Positions 24,445 to 34,120 of a DNA stretch of 63,665 nucleotides are shown piece after piece; position 1 is the stretch's first letter; every line of letters starts with the position of its first letter. The notes below the pieces were generated by a model that worked only from the letters and a program-made list of their open reading frames with translations, was not told the DNA's origin and ran no database searches. A program made the position numbers and the translations under genes. This stretch comes from Roseateles toxinivorans (GTDB lineage Bacteria > Pseudomonadota > Gammaproteobacteria > Burkholderiales > Burkholderiaceae_C): the NCBI GenBank assembly GCA_945898095.1, contig CAMDHE010000011.1, positions 1-63,665 of the forward strand. The letters are read 5' to 3'.

Positions 24445-24515
24445 GTCACAGTCCACGCCGAACTGTGACGCGCCCGACAAAGCGTCACAACCTTGGCGGC
24501 TTTGTGACCAAGGTT
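24445..24515. promoter_or_regulatory. Tandem inverted repeats GTCACA/TGTGAC
   Basis: Two consecutive palindromes, GTCACAG-N11-CTGTGAC (24445-24469) and GTCACAA-N12-TTGTGAC (24483-24508), lie 87 bp upstream of the DUF1624 start. An overlapping perfect 8-bp stem AACCTTGG/CCAAGGTT covers 24489-24515. The spacing of four alternating half-sites suggests cooperative regulator binding. The protein involved is unknown. Confidence 0.5.
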
Positions 24516-24560
24516 ATTGCCAGCGGGCTCGGCCATGAAAAATGTCTTGTGCTTGGTCAT

Positions 24561-27500
24561 TCAAAGCGCATCTTGAACCGGACTTGACTGCGGCAATTCA
24601 TCGCCTTTGACAAGGCGACGCGTGGCCTGCTCACCCAGCAGCCAGTACATCACCGGCGTCAGCAGGGAATCGAGCAGCGTCGAACTGATCAAGCCACCGA
24701 AAATCACCACCGCCACCGGATGCAGAATCTCTTTGCCCGGTGCAGACGCCGCCAGCAACAAGGGTGTCAGGGCAAACGCTGCCACCAGGGCGGTCATCAG
24801 CACCGGCGTCAAACGCTCGAGTGACCCGCGTATGACCATGGCTTGGCTGAAGCTTTCGTTTTCAAAGCGGCATAAATTGATGTAATGGCTGACCTTGAGG
24901 ATGCCGTTGCGGGTGGCAATGCCGGCCAGCGTGATGAAGCCGACCATGGAAGCCACCGAGAGACTGACATCGGCTATCCACATCGCCGCGACGCTGCCGA
25001 TCAATGCCAAGGGGATATTGGCCATGATGATGGCGGCCAGAACGGCCGACTGATAGCGTGAATACAGGACGAGGAAGACCATCAGCAGCGAGAGTAGCGA
25101 GAGCCCGGCAATCAACCTCGTCGCTTGTTCCTGGGCCTGAAACTGGCCCTCGAGGCTGATGAAGTTCCCGGCTGGCAGGCTTGTGGCATCGATGACCTTG
25201 CGGATGCCAGCGACAACCTGACTCATGTCGCTGCCATCGGTATTGGCGTAAACGACGATGCGACGCCGGCCGTTCTCGCGCCCGACCTGGTTCGGCCCAT
25301 CGCCCTCCTCTACCGTGGCGATGCTCGAAAGCGGCAGGCGCCCGGCGGGTGTATCGATCAAGGTGGCCGCAAGATCCTGCGGGCTTCGGCGCGCATCGGG
25401 CAGGCGCAGCACCAGGTCATAGCGGCGCTGCCCATCGACGATCTCGGCACCATGGGCGCCATCGGTGAGCATCTGCAACAAGCGCAAGGCTTCACCTGGC
25501 GACAAACCCGCTGCCGCTACCCGGCTCTGGTCCAGGCGCACCGTGATCTGGGGAATCAAGACCTGCTTTTCAACCGTCAAATCGACCAGGCCAGGCACGC
25601 CGGCCAATCCCTGGCGCATTTGTTCAGCCAGGCCGCGCAAAGTATCGATGTCGTCACCGAATATTTTCAGCGCGATCTGAGCGCGTACGCCTGACAGCAG
25701 GTGGTCCAACCGATGCGAGATCGGTTGACCCACCGCCACCTGGGCAGGCAGCACCGAAAGTCTTGCGCGTATATCCGCCATCACCGCTTCGCGGCCGCGC
25801 AGACCCGGCTTCAGGTCGACATCGATTTCGGACGAATGAACCCCCTCGGCATGCTCGTCAAGTTCGGCGCGCCCGGTGCGCCGTCCCACTTGCACCACCT
25901 CGGGCACCTCACGGATCAGCAATTCAGCCAGGCTGCCCAGGCGATTCGCTTCATCCAGCGAAGTGCCGGGATTGAACATCATGCCCAGCACCAATGAACC
26001 TTCATTGAAGGCTGGCAAGAAGGCGCGAGGCATGAAGGGCACCGTGGAAGCGGCGACAACCACGGCCAATGAAGCCAGCAGCACAAGCCGGCGTGCGCGC
26101 GGAAATGACCAGGCCAGCAGTCGCGCATCGCGTTCTTTCAGCCAGCGCACCATCGGACTGTCTTCATGGTCCAGCCGCTTCATGCCTGGCAGGAAGAGCG
26201 CACATAACACCGGCGTCAAGGTCATCGACACAAACATCGAAGCCAGCACCGAAGCGATATAGGCAATGCCCAGCGGCGAAAACAATCGTCCTTCGATGCC
26301 AGGCAGCGCAAACAGCGGTACAAAAACCAGCACAACGATCACCGTCGCATAGACGATACCGGAGCGCACCTCGACACTCGCCCGCAACACGACATCCATT
26401 ACCGCCAACGGGTTACCCGCCGCGCGGTTTTGCTTCAGCCGGCGCATGATATTTTCGACATCAACGACTGCGTCATCGACCAGTTCGCCGATGGCGATCG
26501 CAATACCGCCCAACGTCATCACATTGATCGACTGACCCAGCAGGCTGAAGACCAGCGCAGTCACCGCCAATGACAAGGGAATCGCCGTCAACGAGATCAG
26601 CGTCGTCCGGGCCGACAACAAGAAAGCAAACAGCACGATCGCCACCATCACTGCGCCGTCGCGCAAGGCTTCAGTGACATTGCTGACCGAAGCTTCGATG
26701 AAGTCAGCCTGCCGGAACAACACCTGCGGTGCCTTGATCCCGGGTGGAAGGCCTGGCGCCAGCTCTCTCAAGGCCTGCTCGATCTGCCGCGTCAACTGGA
26801 CCGTATCTGCACCGGGCTGTTTTTGCACGCTGACGATCACTGCCGGTGCACCGTTGTAGCCGGCATCGCCACGCTTCATCGCAGCAGCGATATGCACTGT
26901 GGCAACCTGCGACAGCAAAACGGCGCGGCCATCCTTCCAGGCCACGGCAATGCCCTGAAGGTCAACGAGGCGCTGGGTGCGGGCGATATGACGAATCAGG
27001 TACTCGCGGCTGTTCAGATCGATGAACCCACCACCCACGTTGCCGGCAAAGCCTTTCAGCGCCGCTTCGACTTGATTCAAGGAGACACCGACCTGGGCCA
27101 TTCGTACCGGATCTGGCTCGACCCGCAAGGTGCGCACTTCGCCGCCGATCGGTATCACCTGCGACACGCCAGTGATCGACAAGACCCTTGGCCGCAGCAC
27201 GAAATCTGCATAGTCGCGCACCTGCATCGGCGTAGCGGCTGAGGCACCGCCGGCCATTGGCAGCGCGATCAACATGACCTCGCCCATGATGGAGGACACA
27301 GGGCCCATCGTCGGTGTGATTCCGGCCGGCATTTGCCCAGTCACCAGGGCCAGCCGCTCAGCCACGATCTGGCGGTTGCGATAGACATCGGAACCCCACT
27401 CGAACTCGGCGTAATGCAGTGCCAGGCCGACGCCTGAGGTCGAACGCACCCGCGTCACGCCAGGCATGCCGTTCAGCGCCAGTTCTATCGGCATGGTCAC

Positions 27501-27692
27501 CAGTTGTTCGACCTCCTCCGGTGCCATGCCACCGGCTTCGGTGAGGACGGTGACGAGCGGTTTATTCAGGTCGGGGAAGACATCGACCGGCGTCTGCCTG
27601 GCTGCGATAAAACCGCAAATCAGCAAGATCAATGCAAACGCCAGCACGAACAGTCGATGGTGGAGGCTGTAGCGAACTATCCAGTTGAACAT
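24561..27692 (-). CDS. Heavy-metal RND efflux pump (CusA/CzcA family)
   Basis: 1043 residues, the usual CusA/CzcA length. The start [20 protein letters not shown] and [15 protein letters not shown] are typical; the helix 4 region reads [20 protein letters not shown] with the paired Asp and Glu of the proton relay seen in heavy-metal RND pumps. It exports monovalent or divalent metal ions from the periplasm or cytoplasm with the adaptor and TolC-like genes just upstream (all on the minus strand). The metal is not fixed; the usual Met clusters of CusA were not checked in detail. Confidence 0.95.
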   Translation of the reverse strand: MFNWIVRYSLHHRLFVLAFALILLICGFIAARQTPVDVFPDLNKPLVTVLTEAGGMAPEEVEQLVTMPIELALNGMPGVTRVRSTSGVGLALHYAEFEWGSDVYRNRQIVAERLALVTGQMPAGITPTMGPVSSIMGEVMLIALPMAGGASAATPMQVRDYADFVLRPRVLSITGVSQVIPIGGEVRTLRVEPDPVRMAQVGVSLNQVEAALKGFAGNVGGGFIDLNSREYLIRHIARTQRLVDLQGIAVAWKDGRAVLLSQVATVHIAAAMKRGDAGYNGAPAVIVSVQKQPGADTVQLTRQIEQALRELAPGLPPGIKAPQVLFRQADFIEASVSNVTEALRDGAVMVAIVLFAFLLSARTTLISLTAIPLSLAVTALVFSLLGQSINVMTLGGIAIAIGELVDDAVVDVENIMRRLKQNRAAGNPLAVMDVVLRASVEVRSGIVYATVIVVLVFVPLFALPGIEGRLFSPLGIAYIASVLASMFVSMTLTPVLCALFLPGMKRLDHEDSPMVRWLKERDARLLAWSFPRARRLVLLASLAVVVAASTVPFMPRAFLPAFNEGSLVLGMMFNPGTSLDEANRLGSLAELLIREVPEVVQVGRRTGRAELDEHAEGVHSSEIDVDLKPGLRGREAVMADIRARLSVLPAQVAVGQPISHRLDHLLSGVRAQIALKIFGDDIDTLRGLAEQMRQGLAGVPGLVDLTVEKQVLIPQITVRLDQSRVAAAGLSPGEALRLLQMLTDGAHGAEIVDGQRRYDLVLRLPDARRSPQDLAATLIDTPAGRLPLSSIATVEEGDGPNQVGRENGRRRIVVYANTDGSDMSQVVAGIRKVIDATSLPAGNFISLEGQFQAQEQATRLIAGLSLLSLLMVFLVLYSRYQSAVLAAIIMANIPLALIGSVAAMWIADVSLSVASMVGFITLAGIATRNGILKVSHYINLCRFENESFSQAMVIRGSLERLTPVLMTALVAAFALTPLLLAASAPGKEILHPVAVVIFGGLISSTLLDSLLTPVMYWLLGEQATRRLVKGDELPQSSPVQDAL

Positions 27693-27730
27693 GATGTTAT
27701 GGGCTATCTGTACGGATCAATGGCGCTGGT

Positions 27731-28852
27731 TCAGCGAATCTGCGCCAGCAGCGATGCGCCATGCACCACCACCCGGTTGGCCTCACCCAGCCCCTGGGTC
27801 ACCACCACAAGGTTGTTGCCCAAGGTCTGGTACTGGACTGCCTGCGGGATATAGCGCTCGGCACCCGACTTGATCCAGACAATGGCCTCATTGGCAGGGT
27901 TGCGCACGACCGCTTGCGACGGCAACACATGGCCCTTGATCTGCGCATCAAGCTTGACCACTACCGTCAGCGATTGCCCGACTGCCAAAGGCAGAGCGCC
28001 GCTTTCTGAGCGGGCTCTGAAGGTCAGCGGCAACAGGCCATCGCGCAGGCTGCGACCAGCACCTGCCAATGTCAGTTTGATCGACCCGGCCCCTTTGAAA
28101 CCCTGCAAATAACCGCCAACGATACTGGGCACAATAGCGGGATCGGCAGTGCCGGCCTCGATCAAGACGCGCGTCGGATCGATCACCTCGAACAGCAACT
28201 CGCGTGGCTCGACCACCTGACCTGCCAGCACATCGGCGCGTGAAATTACCCCGCTGACCGGTGCGAGCAGCGCTTCGACAGCCTTCAGGCTCGCGCCGAT
28301 GTCCCGCTCGCGCGCAGTCAGACTCAACAACTCTGCCTCAGCGGCTTCAATTTCACGCCTTGGCACCGTCCCTTCCAGAGAACGCAAGCGCTTGGCACCT
28401 TGTGTCGCCACCGTCAGGTTGCTGCGCAACTCGCTCAACTGCGCTTGCTGATTGGCCTGCGCATAGGGATCACCGTGGAAACGGACATAGGCCAGCAATT
28501 CACCGCGGCTGACCTTCTGGCCAGCGATAGGCAAGCCCTTCGGTCCGGGCTCGATACGCCCGCCCTGGACTGTCTGAACGCGGCCGCTGGCGTTGGGATC
28601 GATGATCACACGGCCCGGCAGTTCCAGCGCCGCCGGCGCATCAGTCAATGGCACGAACGTTGTCAGCAGCCCCATGCGGCGCTGCGCTGCAACCGGCACC
28701 TGCACACTGCCGTCGGGCAGTCGCGCCAACCCGCTGCTTCGAACGCCGGCCGTCGCCTCATCGAGGTGTTCGCCATTCGGACCATGGGCCCCTGGGGCCG
28801 CGTGAACCAGCAGCGGCGCCAGCCATAAGCAGGACAGAAAGATCAGCTTCAT
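27731..28852 (-). CDS. RND adaptor with N-terminal His motif
   Basis: 373 residues from the ATG at 28850-28852, preceded by GGAG at 7 bases; the upstream open frame is a shadow. After the signal peptide the mature protein begins AAPGAHGPNGEHLDEA, the same motif as in the gene before it. The CusB-like body follows: RMGLLTTFVPL, GRVIIDPNASGRVQTVQGGRI, a coiled-coil with REIEAAEAELLSL, and VEPRELLFEVIDPTRV. It links the pump to the outer membrane and may pass metal to it via the His motif. Overlaps the 28849 gene by 4 bases. Confidence 0.92.
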   Translation of the reverse strand: MKLIFLSCLWLAPLLVHAAPGAHGPNGEHLDEATAGVRSSGLARLPDGSVQVPVAAQRRMGLLTTFVPLTDAPAALELPGRVIIDPNASGRVQTVQGGRIEPGPKGLPIAGQKVSRGELLAYVRFHGDPYAQANQQAQLSELRSNLTVATQGAKRLRSLEGTVPRREIEAAEAELLSLTARERDIGASLKAVEALLAPVSGVISRADVLAGQVVEPRELLFEVIDPTRVLIEAGTADPAIVPSIVGGYLQGFKGAGSIKLTLAGAGRSLRDGLLPLTFRARSESGALPLAVGQSLTVVVKLDAQIKGHVLPSQAVVRNPANEAIVWIKSGAERYIPQAVQYQTLGNNLVVVTQGLGEANRVVVHGASLLAQIR

Positions 28853-29445
28853 AGAAAGGCTCCGCTGCGTTGAAGGCGGCGCGAGCGGCGGCGCCATAAG
28901 AGTAGCGCGGCGCACAGCAGGACCGCAAGCAATGCCGCCAAGCCCGCTGCGGAGCGCCAAGCGCTGCCGGCTGGAACTTTCGCGGCCGAGGCAATCGTCA
29001 GGGTCGCGTCGAGCAAGTCAGACTCGCTGCCGGCCAGCAAGGTCAGCACCATCGCGTGCCGGCCAGGTTTGGACAGCTCAGCAAGCAAGGCCTTGTCTGT
29101 CACCTGGTAACTACCGTCTGCTGCAAGGTAGGCCGCCATGGCCTTGAGCGCACCGAGTTCGACCTCGAGCTTGGCATCAAGCACGGGCTGATTGCTCTCA
29201 TAGCGACTGACATAAAAGACCAGGGCAGCAGGCTCCAGTCGGCCGACGATCTCGAACAATTCGGAATGTGTTTCAAAGCGCAGTTCAGCTGCACTGGCCA
29301 TCGCGACCGGCCCGTCGAGATGTTCACCGTTCGGACCATGGGCGCCGGGTGAAGCCAGCAGCGTGCCGGTTGGAGCCAGGCACAAGCCGAATGCCAGCAT
29401 CAAGCGCCCGAGCCAATGCAGAATTGGCAAAGTCAGTTTCATCAT
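28849..29445 (-). CDS. Membrane-anchored periplasmic protein with His motif
   Basis: 198 residues: signal sequence, then SPGAHGPNGEHLDGP, almost identical to the motif at the start of the adaptor, a beta-rich middle (LRFETHSELFEIVGRLE), and a C-terminal helix (AAGLAALLAVLLCAALLL) followed by RRRSRRLQR. It is therefore anchored in the inner membrane with the body in the periplasm. No family is named. It is coupled on both sides: the TolC-like stop overlaps its ATGATGA start and its own stop overlaps the adaptor start. A metal-collecting partner of the pump is plausible. Confidence 0.85.
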   Translation of the reverse strand: MMKLTLPILHWLGRLMLAFGLCLAPTGTLLASPGAHGPNGEHLDGPVAMASAAELRFETHSELFEIVGRLEPAALVFYVSRYESNQPVLDAKLEVELGALKAMAAYLAADGSYQVTDKALLAELSKPGRHAMVLTLLAGSESDLLDATLTIASAAKVPAGSAWRSAAGLAALLAVLLCAALLLWRRRSRRLQRSGAFL

Positions 29446-30689
29446 GGCAAGACACCCTCAGATTGAAGCAGCCGGGCCTGGGCCGCGCCCAATGCGGCAG
29501 TCTGGCGTGCCAGATCGACATCGGCTTGCGCCGCGCTATGCCCGGCCAGCAGTAGATCAGGCAACGCGCCCTGGCCGGCCTGGAAGGACTTGTCGATCAG
29601 GTCTCGGCGCTGGCGCAGCAAGCTCGCGCGCTGGCGCTGCAGTTCGACTTGAGCCTTCGCTGCCTGCACCGCACCGACAGCTGAAGCCTGCTCAGTTTCC
29701 AGCGTCAGTCGCAGCCGGATCTGTTCGGCCAAAGCGCTGTCCAGCGCGCTTTGAGCTGCCGCCTGCAAGGGCTTGTTGCGGACATCATTACCCAGGGGCA
29801 GACGCAATCCGATCAACATACTGCCTTGACTCGGCTGGCCGAATTCGCTGCGGTCGCTGCGATAGCCGAGATTCAGTTCCGGCGCATCACTGCGATTGCC
29901 AAAAGCGACTTCAGCCTGTCGACGCGCCAGCTCGACAGCCTGCGATGCGAGCGCAAGGGCTGGGTGACCTTCGGCTGAAAATACCGCCTTGCCGGCAATA
30001 CTTGCTTCGGCAGCATCAATTTCATCGGCGGCAAGTCCGGTCAAAGACGTCCAGCGCAGGCGCTCGGCTTGGAGCCGCTGGGCCGCAGCCAAGGCCTCGG
30101 CTGCAGCAGCGAGCTGCTCGCCTTGCGCAGCCAGGCCATCGCTAGGCGCCAGATCGCCCGAAGAAATACGACGCTCGACATCGAGACTCAAAGCCTGCAA
30201 ATAGCGACTCTGCGTTTGAGCGGCCTGAGACTCGGCTTGCAGACTCGCAAGGCTCCAGGCCAGTTCACGCAACTGGCCAGCCAATTGAAGTCGGGTCACC
30301 GTAAGGGTCAACTCAGCCACGCCGAGCTCGGCCTGCGCAGCCGCCTGATTCAAAGCGCGCTGGCCAGGAAGCCTGAGCGGCAGGACGATACCGACCTCGC
30401 GCTCCTGGGTGCCATGCTTGCCCTGCCACCGATCATCACGCTGGGAAAAGGTCAAGGCCGGCGGCGCAGCCAGCCAGTTGTTGGCCGCCTGCTGCTCGGC
30501 CCGGGCGCGCAGCTGCTGGCCCTGGGCGGCGGCGCCAGCCTGGGTGCGCTGCCAAGCCGCATCCAGCGCCTGGGCCAGCGTCGACGGCGGCGCCGCCTGC
30601 GCCGGGTTTGTCAGGGCCAGCAGCACGCCGCCCCAGCATATGCTGGCAGCGAGGCGGCGCAAGCCCGATAGTTGTTTGCTTGGGTTCAT
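29442..30689 (-). CDS. TolC/CzcC-family outer-membrane efflux protein
   Basis: 415 residues from the ATG at 30687-30689; a longer frame upstream is not protein-like. A signal peptide ending in AQAA precedes the two OEP repeats rich in Ala, Gln and Leu helices (for example ARAEQQAANNWLAAPPALTFSQRD and LNLGYRSDRSEF). It forms the outer-membrane channel for the adjacent RND pump. First structural gene after the small His-rich gene, 145 bp downstream of it. Confidence 0.92.
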   Translation of the reverse strand: MNPSKQLSGLRRLAASICWGGVLLALTNPAQAAPPSTLAQALDAAWQRTQAGAAAQGQQLRARAEQQAANNWLAAPPALTFSQRDDRWQGKHGTQEREVGIVLPLRLPGQRALNQAAAQAELGVAELTLTVTRLQLAGQLRELAWSLASLQAESQAAQTQSRYLQALSLDVERRISSGDLAPSDGLAAQGEQLAAAAEALAAAQRLQAERLRWTSLTGLAADEIDAAEASIAGKAVFSAEGHPALALASQAVELARRQAEVAFGNRSDAPELNLGYRSDRSEFGQPSQGSMLIGLRLPLGNDVRNKPLQAAAQSALDSALAEQIRLRLTLETEQASAVGAVQAAKAQVELQRQRASLLRQRRDLIDKSFQAGQGALPDLLLAGHSAAQADVDLARQTAALGAAQARLLQSEGVLP

Positions 30690-30833
30690 TGATCCTGCCG
30701 AGTTCGAGGCGCCGGCAGCCGCATGCACCAAAGGTGGCAAGCGCCGCGGACGAGCATCGCATCTTGAGAGAGTTCCGCAGAGCCACGCTCAACCGATGGA
30801 GGGAGCGTGCGCGCAGTTGCGGCCAGTGCGAAA

Positions 30834-31277
30834 TCAGACGCTGTTTTTGGGCGGTCTGCGCAGGCCTTCGAGTACCGGCCCGGCCGGCGCTGTATCTTCG
30901 TCCGGCACCGGCCGCGGGCCGCTGGCCAGCAGAAATGGGCAGCTGAAGGCCGCCGGAATCGGGCCCAGCAGATGCAGACAGGCATCCAGTGCCATGTGTT
31001 TGCTGGAATCGGTCGATTGATCCTGGTGAAAGGCCTGGCTTTGACCGGAAGTCACCGCCTGGGCAAAGCTGTCGTCGCCGAGCACCTGCTGATCCCCAGC
31101 TTCCGCGGACGGCGCTTCGTGGCCGTGGTGATGGGCGATGCCACTCCAATGCATCAGCACATGCAGCGAATTCCCGGAGCCGTCATCGCGGCCCAGCCCA
31201 CCCCAATAGCCCCCCAGCGAGACTGCTTGAAGCAGCATCGATAGCAGCAAGGCGATGAAGACCAGACGACGTGACAT
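30834..31277 (-). CDS. Small His-rich exported protein at head of metal-efflux operon
   Basis: 147 residues. Start MSRRLVFIALLLSMLLQA is a signal peptide or anchor; a WSGIAHHHGHEAPSAE segment supplies four His residues, and ALDACLHLLGPIPAAFSCPF is a second hydrophobic part with two Cys. Similar small proteins often precede CzcCBA/CusCBA operons, with no proven role. A 78-bp block 24 bp upstream of its start is duplicated upstream of a truncated relative at 33817, near the TonB receptor. It is probably the first gene of the operon. Confidence 0.8.
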   Translation of the reverse strand: MSRRLVFIALLLSMLLQAVSLGGYWGGLGRDDGSGNSLHVLMHWSGIAHHHGHEAPSAEAGDQQVLGDDSFAQAVTSGQSQAFHQDQSTDSSKHMALDACLHLLGPIPAAFSCPFLLASGPRPVPDEDTAPAGPVLEGLRRPPKNSV

Positions 31278-31300
31278 GGCGCAAGTATAAAAGTAGACCC

Positions 31301-31378
31301 GGCCAATGCCTGCTGTTTGTTGCCCCGTGCACGCAATCTCCTGTCGATTTTCTGGCGAACGGACAGCACAGGCTGCTG
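31301..31378 (-). promoter_or_regulatory. Duplicated leader block, copy A
   Basis: About 78 bp that match 33941-34013 over most of their length, with identical cores ACGCAATCTCCTGT and CAGCACAGGCTGCTG. It lies 24 bp upstream of the His-rich gene, so it is either promoter/operator DNA or a transcribed leader. No known riboswitch consensus was recognised. Confidence 0.5.
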
Positions 31379-31459
31379 CATGTAAAAGCCCAGGGGCCGG
31401 TCAACTCCAAGTTGATGCAGTCATGCCTCACTGTGCCTGTTGCAAAGCGGCAAAACGCA

Positions 31460-31498
31460 ACAGGTCCACCCGTTGGCTGAGCCGACGGGTGGACCTGT
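31460..31498 (-). terminator. Terminator hairpin after the TonB receptor gene
   Basis: ACAGGTCCACCCGT (31460-31473) and ACGGGTGGACCTGT (31485-31498) make a perfect 14-bp stem with a further GGC/GCC pairing in the loop. It begins 21 bp after the receptor stop and in the minus direction is followed by TGCGTTTTG. Confidence 0.8.
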
Positions 31499-31519
31499 GC
31501 GATCAGGCTTGCGGTCAGG

Positions 31520-33658
31520 TCAGAACTTGTACTGCGCAGTCAGGTTGAACTTGCGGCCATTGCCCGGCAACACCCAGGCCTGGTTGTACGAGTTCGTGTA
31601 GTAAGTCTTGTCGAACAGGTTGTCCAAGTCCGCCGACAGCTTCCACTGCTTGCCCATCTGCAGCGAGCCGATCAGCTTGACCGAGGTATAGGCCGGCAGC
31701 TTGAAGTTGTCTGCCACCGTCAGCGGCGCCACGGAGCCTTCGCGTTCGCCAACGTAGTTGATGCCGCCGCCAAAGCTGGCCGCCCAGCCCGCCAACCGGA
31801 AGGCCTGCACCAGCATCAGATTCGCACTCTGCTTGGGCACATTGGCGAGCTGGCTGCCCACCAGAAAGAGGTTATTGTCCCGGGTCACCTTGGCGTCGGT
31901 GAACGCATAGGCAGCCGATAGGCGCAGGCCGGGCCGCACTTCGCCGGAGAGGTCGAACTCGAGGCCCTTGCTCTCCACCTCACCAGCCGCAATCGCGAAG
32001 TTGTTCGGGTCCAGCGGGTCAGGCGTCAGCACATTGTTCTTGGCGATCCTGTAGAGGGCCATTGTGCTGCTGATCTTGCCGTCGGCCGAGTCGTACTTGC
32101 CGCCCACTTCGGCCGAGCGGCCCTGCTCGGCCGGGAACGCCTTGAACGCGCTGCTGACACCGCTGTTGGGACGGAAGCTCTTCGAGGCGGTGGCGTACAG
32201 CGAGACCTGCTTGTTCGGCTGGTACACCACGCCGACACGCGGCGTGGTCGCGCTGAGCTGCTGCGATACGGTGACGTTGGTCGCCAGTTTCACAGTCGAC
32301 TGATCGTACTTGTCGTAACGCACGCCCAGCAGCACCTTCCACTGGGCCGACAGATCGATCTGATCCTGTGCGTAGATCGACTTGGAGTCCTGATCCTCAC
32401 GGGACCAGGTGTTGAGCGACATCGCCGGCGGCGTGGCGCCATACACCGGGTTGTAAATGTCGATCGGATTCGAGGTGGCGATGCGGTACTGCTGGCGGTT
32501 GTCGGTGAACTTGTAGGCGTCAGCGCCGAAAATCAGGTTGTGCTGCAAGCCGCCGCTGCGCACCTTGCCCAGCACCTCGAAGCGGCCCGACACATCAGTA
32601 GCCGAGTAGTCGCGGCTACGGCGCTGGCGCACCAGGGTGCGGTCGTCGGCCTGTATGAAGCGGCCTTCGCTGGAGATGCCCAGGATCGAGCTCTCGCGGT
32701 TGCTCAGGCCGGTCTGGATCGACCAGTCGTCGTTGAAGTAATGCTGGATAAAGAGCTGGTGGCCGGTGGTCTCGATCGCGTGCAGACCGTCATTGGGCTC
32801 ACCCAGGAAGCGCGAGCGCGGCACAACGTCGAGCTTGCCGCGGATCGCCACCACGCCGCGGTCGAAGGTGGTGTGCTGCTTGGAATACTCCAGCTCATAG
32901 GATACGGTGGTGTCCGCGCTGACCATCCACAGGAATGAGGGCGCGACGAAGTTGGAATCGGACTGCACCTTGTCGCGGTAGCTGTCGGACTTCTCGCTCG
33001 CATAGTTGAGCCGGTAGGCCAGTTTCTCGCTCAGCGGTCCGGTCAGGTCAGCCGTGCCGCGCATCCGGCCATAGCTGCCGACAGACATTTCCACCGCATA
33101 CTCGGGCACGAACAGCGGCTTCTTGGTCGTGATATTGACCGTGCCGCCAGGCTCGCCACGGCCATACAACGCCGAGGCCGGGCCCTTCAAAACTTCCACC
33201 GAAGCGGTGTTGACCGTCTCGCGCTTGCCGTTGTATCCGCGGCTGGAATTGAAACCATTGACCATATAGTCCGAACCGAAGTTCGGATCACCGGTAAAGC
33301 CGCGAATCGCGTAGCTGTCCCAAAGGCCGCCGAAGTTGTTCTGCTTGGAAATGCCGCTGCTGAGTTCCAGCGCCTCGGCCAACTTGGTCACGCCGGCATC
33401 GCTGAGCAGGTCGGCCGACAGCACGCGCACGCTTTGCGCCATGTCGCGGATCGCAATTTCACTCTTCATTGCGCCTGTGGCCGAGAGCGTCTTGTACGGC
33501 TGCTTGGCCCCGTCGATCTTCACCGTTTCAAGCTTGTTGGCAGTCGTCGCGGTCGCCGCAGATGCCGGGCTGGCCTCTTGGGCCCAGACCGTCGAGCTGC
33601 AGACCAGCAGAACAGCCGCCGGGATCGCTGCGCGGGTAATCATCGTTTTCTTGGACAT
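31520..33658 (-). CDS. TonB-dependent siderophore receptor
   Basis: 712 residues from the ATG at 33656-33658 with GGAG upstream. A signal peptide (AAVLLVCSSTVWAQ) precedes a plug domain (MAQSVRVLSADLLSDAG, VEVLKGPASALYGRGEPGGTVNI) and a 22-strand barrel ending in the aromatic terminal QYKF of outer-membrane porins. It imports a ferric siderophore or other metal complex with TonB energy. No Fur-box-like sequence was seen before it. Placement beside the metal-efflux operon and the shared leader block suggest common metal control. Confidence 0.94.
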   Translation of the reverse strand: MSKKTMITRAAIPAAVLLVCSSTVWAQEASPASAATATTANKLETVKIDGAKQPYKTLSATGAMKSEIAIRDMAQSVRVLSADLLSDAGVTKLAEALELSSGISKQNNFGGLWDSYAIRGFTGDPNFGSDYMVNGFNSSRGYNGKRETVNTASVEVLKGPASALYGRGEPGGTVNITTKKPLFVPEYAVEMSVGSYGRMRGTADLTGPLSEKLAYRLNYASEKSDSYRDKVQSDSNFVAPSFLWMVSADTTVSYELEYSKQHTTFDRGVVAIRGKLDVVPRSRFLGEPNDGLHAIETTGHQLFIQHYFNDDWSIQTGLSNRESSILGISSEGRFIQADDRTLVRQRRSRDYSATDVSGRFEVLGKVRSGGLQHNLIFGADAYKFTDNRQQYRIATSNPIDIYNPVYGATPPAMSLNTWSREDQDSKSIYAQDQIDLSAQWKVLLGVRYDKYDQSTVKLATNVTVSQQLSATTPRVGVVYQPNKQVSLYATASKSFRPNSGVSSAFKAFPAEQGRSAEVGGKYDSADGKISSTMALYRIAKNNVLTPDPLDPNNFAIAAGEVESKGLEFDLSGEVRPGLRLSAAYAFTDAKVTRDNNLFLVGSQLANVPKQSANLMLVQAFRLAGWAASFGGGINYVGEREGSVAPLTVADNFKLPAYTSVKLIGSLQMGKQWKLSADLDNLFDKTYYTNSYNQAWVLPGNGRKFNLTAQYKF

Positions 33659-33816
33659 CGCGGGGTACTCCAGGAGGGTGGGGGTAAAACAGGGTTGGTA
33701 GGGCAGTGAGAAATTCATTCAGGCAGCCGCAGCCGTACCGTGCGGGCACACCGGCTTGGGCCCACGCCAGGTCGGCGCTTTCATCGGCCCGATGTTGCAG
33801 AAATTGACAGCCATAT

Positions 33817-33912
33817 TCATCGACCAAATTGCATCGAGCACCCTCTGCCAAACGCGGTCGCTTGAAGCAACATCGACAGCAGCAGGATCAGCAAAATTGG
33901 TCGGCAACTCAT
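33817..33912 (-). pseudogene. Truncated relative of the small His-rich gene
   Basis: The ATG at 33910-33912 gives MSCRPILLILLLSMLLQATA and stops after 31 codons. The start matches the gene at 30834 (MSRRLVFIALLLSMLLQA) and lies behind the same duplicated leader. The frame that follows in another register is not clearly related. It may be a remnant or a tiny leader peptide for the receptor gene. Confidence 0.5.
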
Positions 33913-33940
33913 GACCGAATTATGAAACTCGGGCCGCGCA

Positions 33941-34013
33941 GCCACTGCCGTTTGTGCCCCTTCGAACGCAATCTCCTGTTGAATACACCGGGCAATGTCA
34001 GCACAGGCTGCTG
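33941..34013 (-). promoter_or_regulatory. Duplicated leader block, copy B
   Basis: Matches 31301-31378, sharing the cores ACGCAATCTCCTGT and CAGCACAGGCTGCTG, and sits 29 bp upstream of the truncated gene at 33817. It probably drives that gene and the TonB receptor. Confidence 0.5.
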
Positions 34014-34120
34014 AAGTAGCAGATAGGTTGAGCAAAGCAGTTGCGCAACCCGGATTTTTCAAATCGCAATCGCGGAATTCAATGAAAACCGTTGCAGCGA
34101 AAAATCAAACTCGATCAGGC

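Larger units (their letters stand above)
33659..34120. other. Spacer holding a truncated small gene and leader copy B
   Basis: About 460 bp between the receptor and the FAD oxidoreductase, both on the minus strand. It contains the 31-codon remnant at 33817 and the leader block at 33941-34013. Short overlapping frames elsewhere here look random. Confidence 0.7.

Noticed and set aside
24445-24508. CRP binding site
   Set aside because: TGTGA and TCACA are present but with 11-16 base spacings and in the wrong order, not TGTGA-N6-TCACA.
31301-31378. Cobalamin riboswitch before the metal-efflux operon
   Set aside because: A repeated leader beside a TonB receptor suggested this, but the B12-box and the other consensus blocks are absent.
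33659-33912. Fur box before the TonB receptor
   Set aside because: No stretch resembling the GATAATGATAATCATTATC consensus was found.
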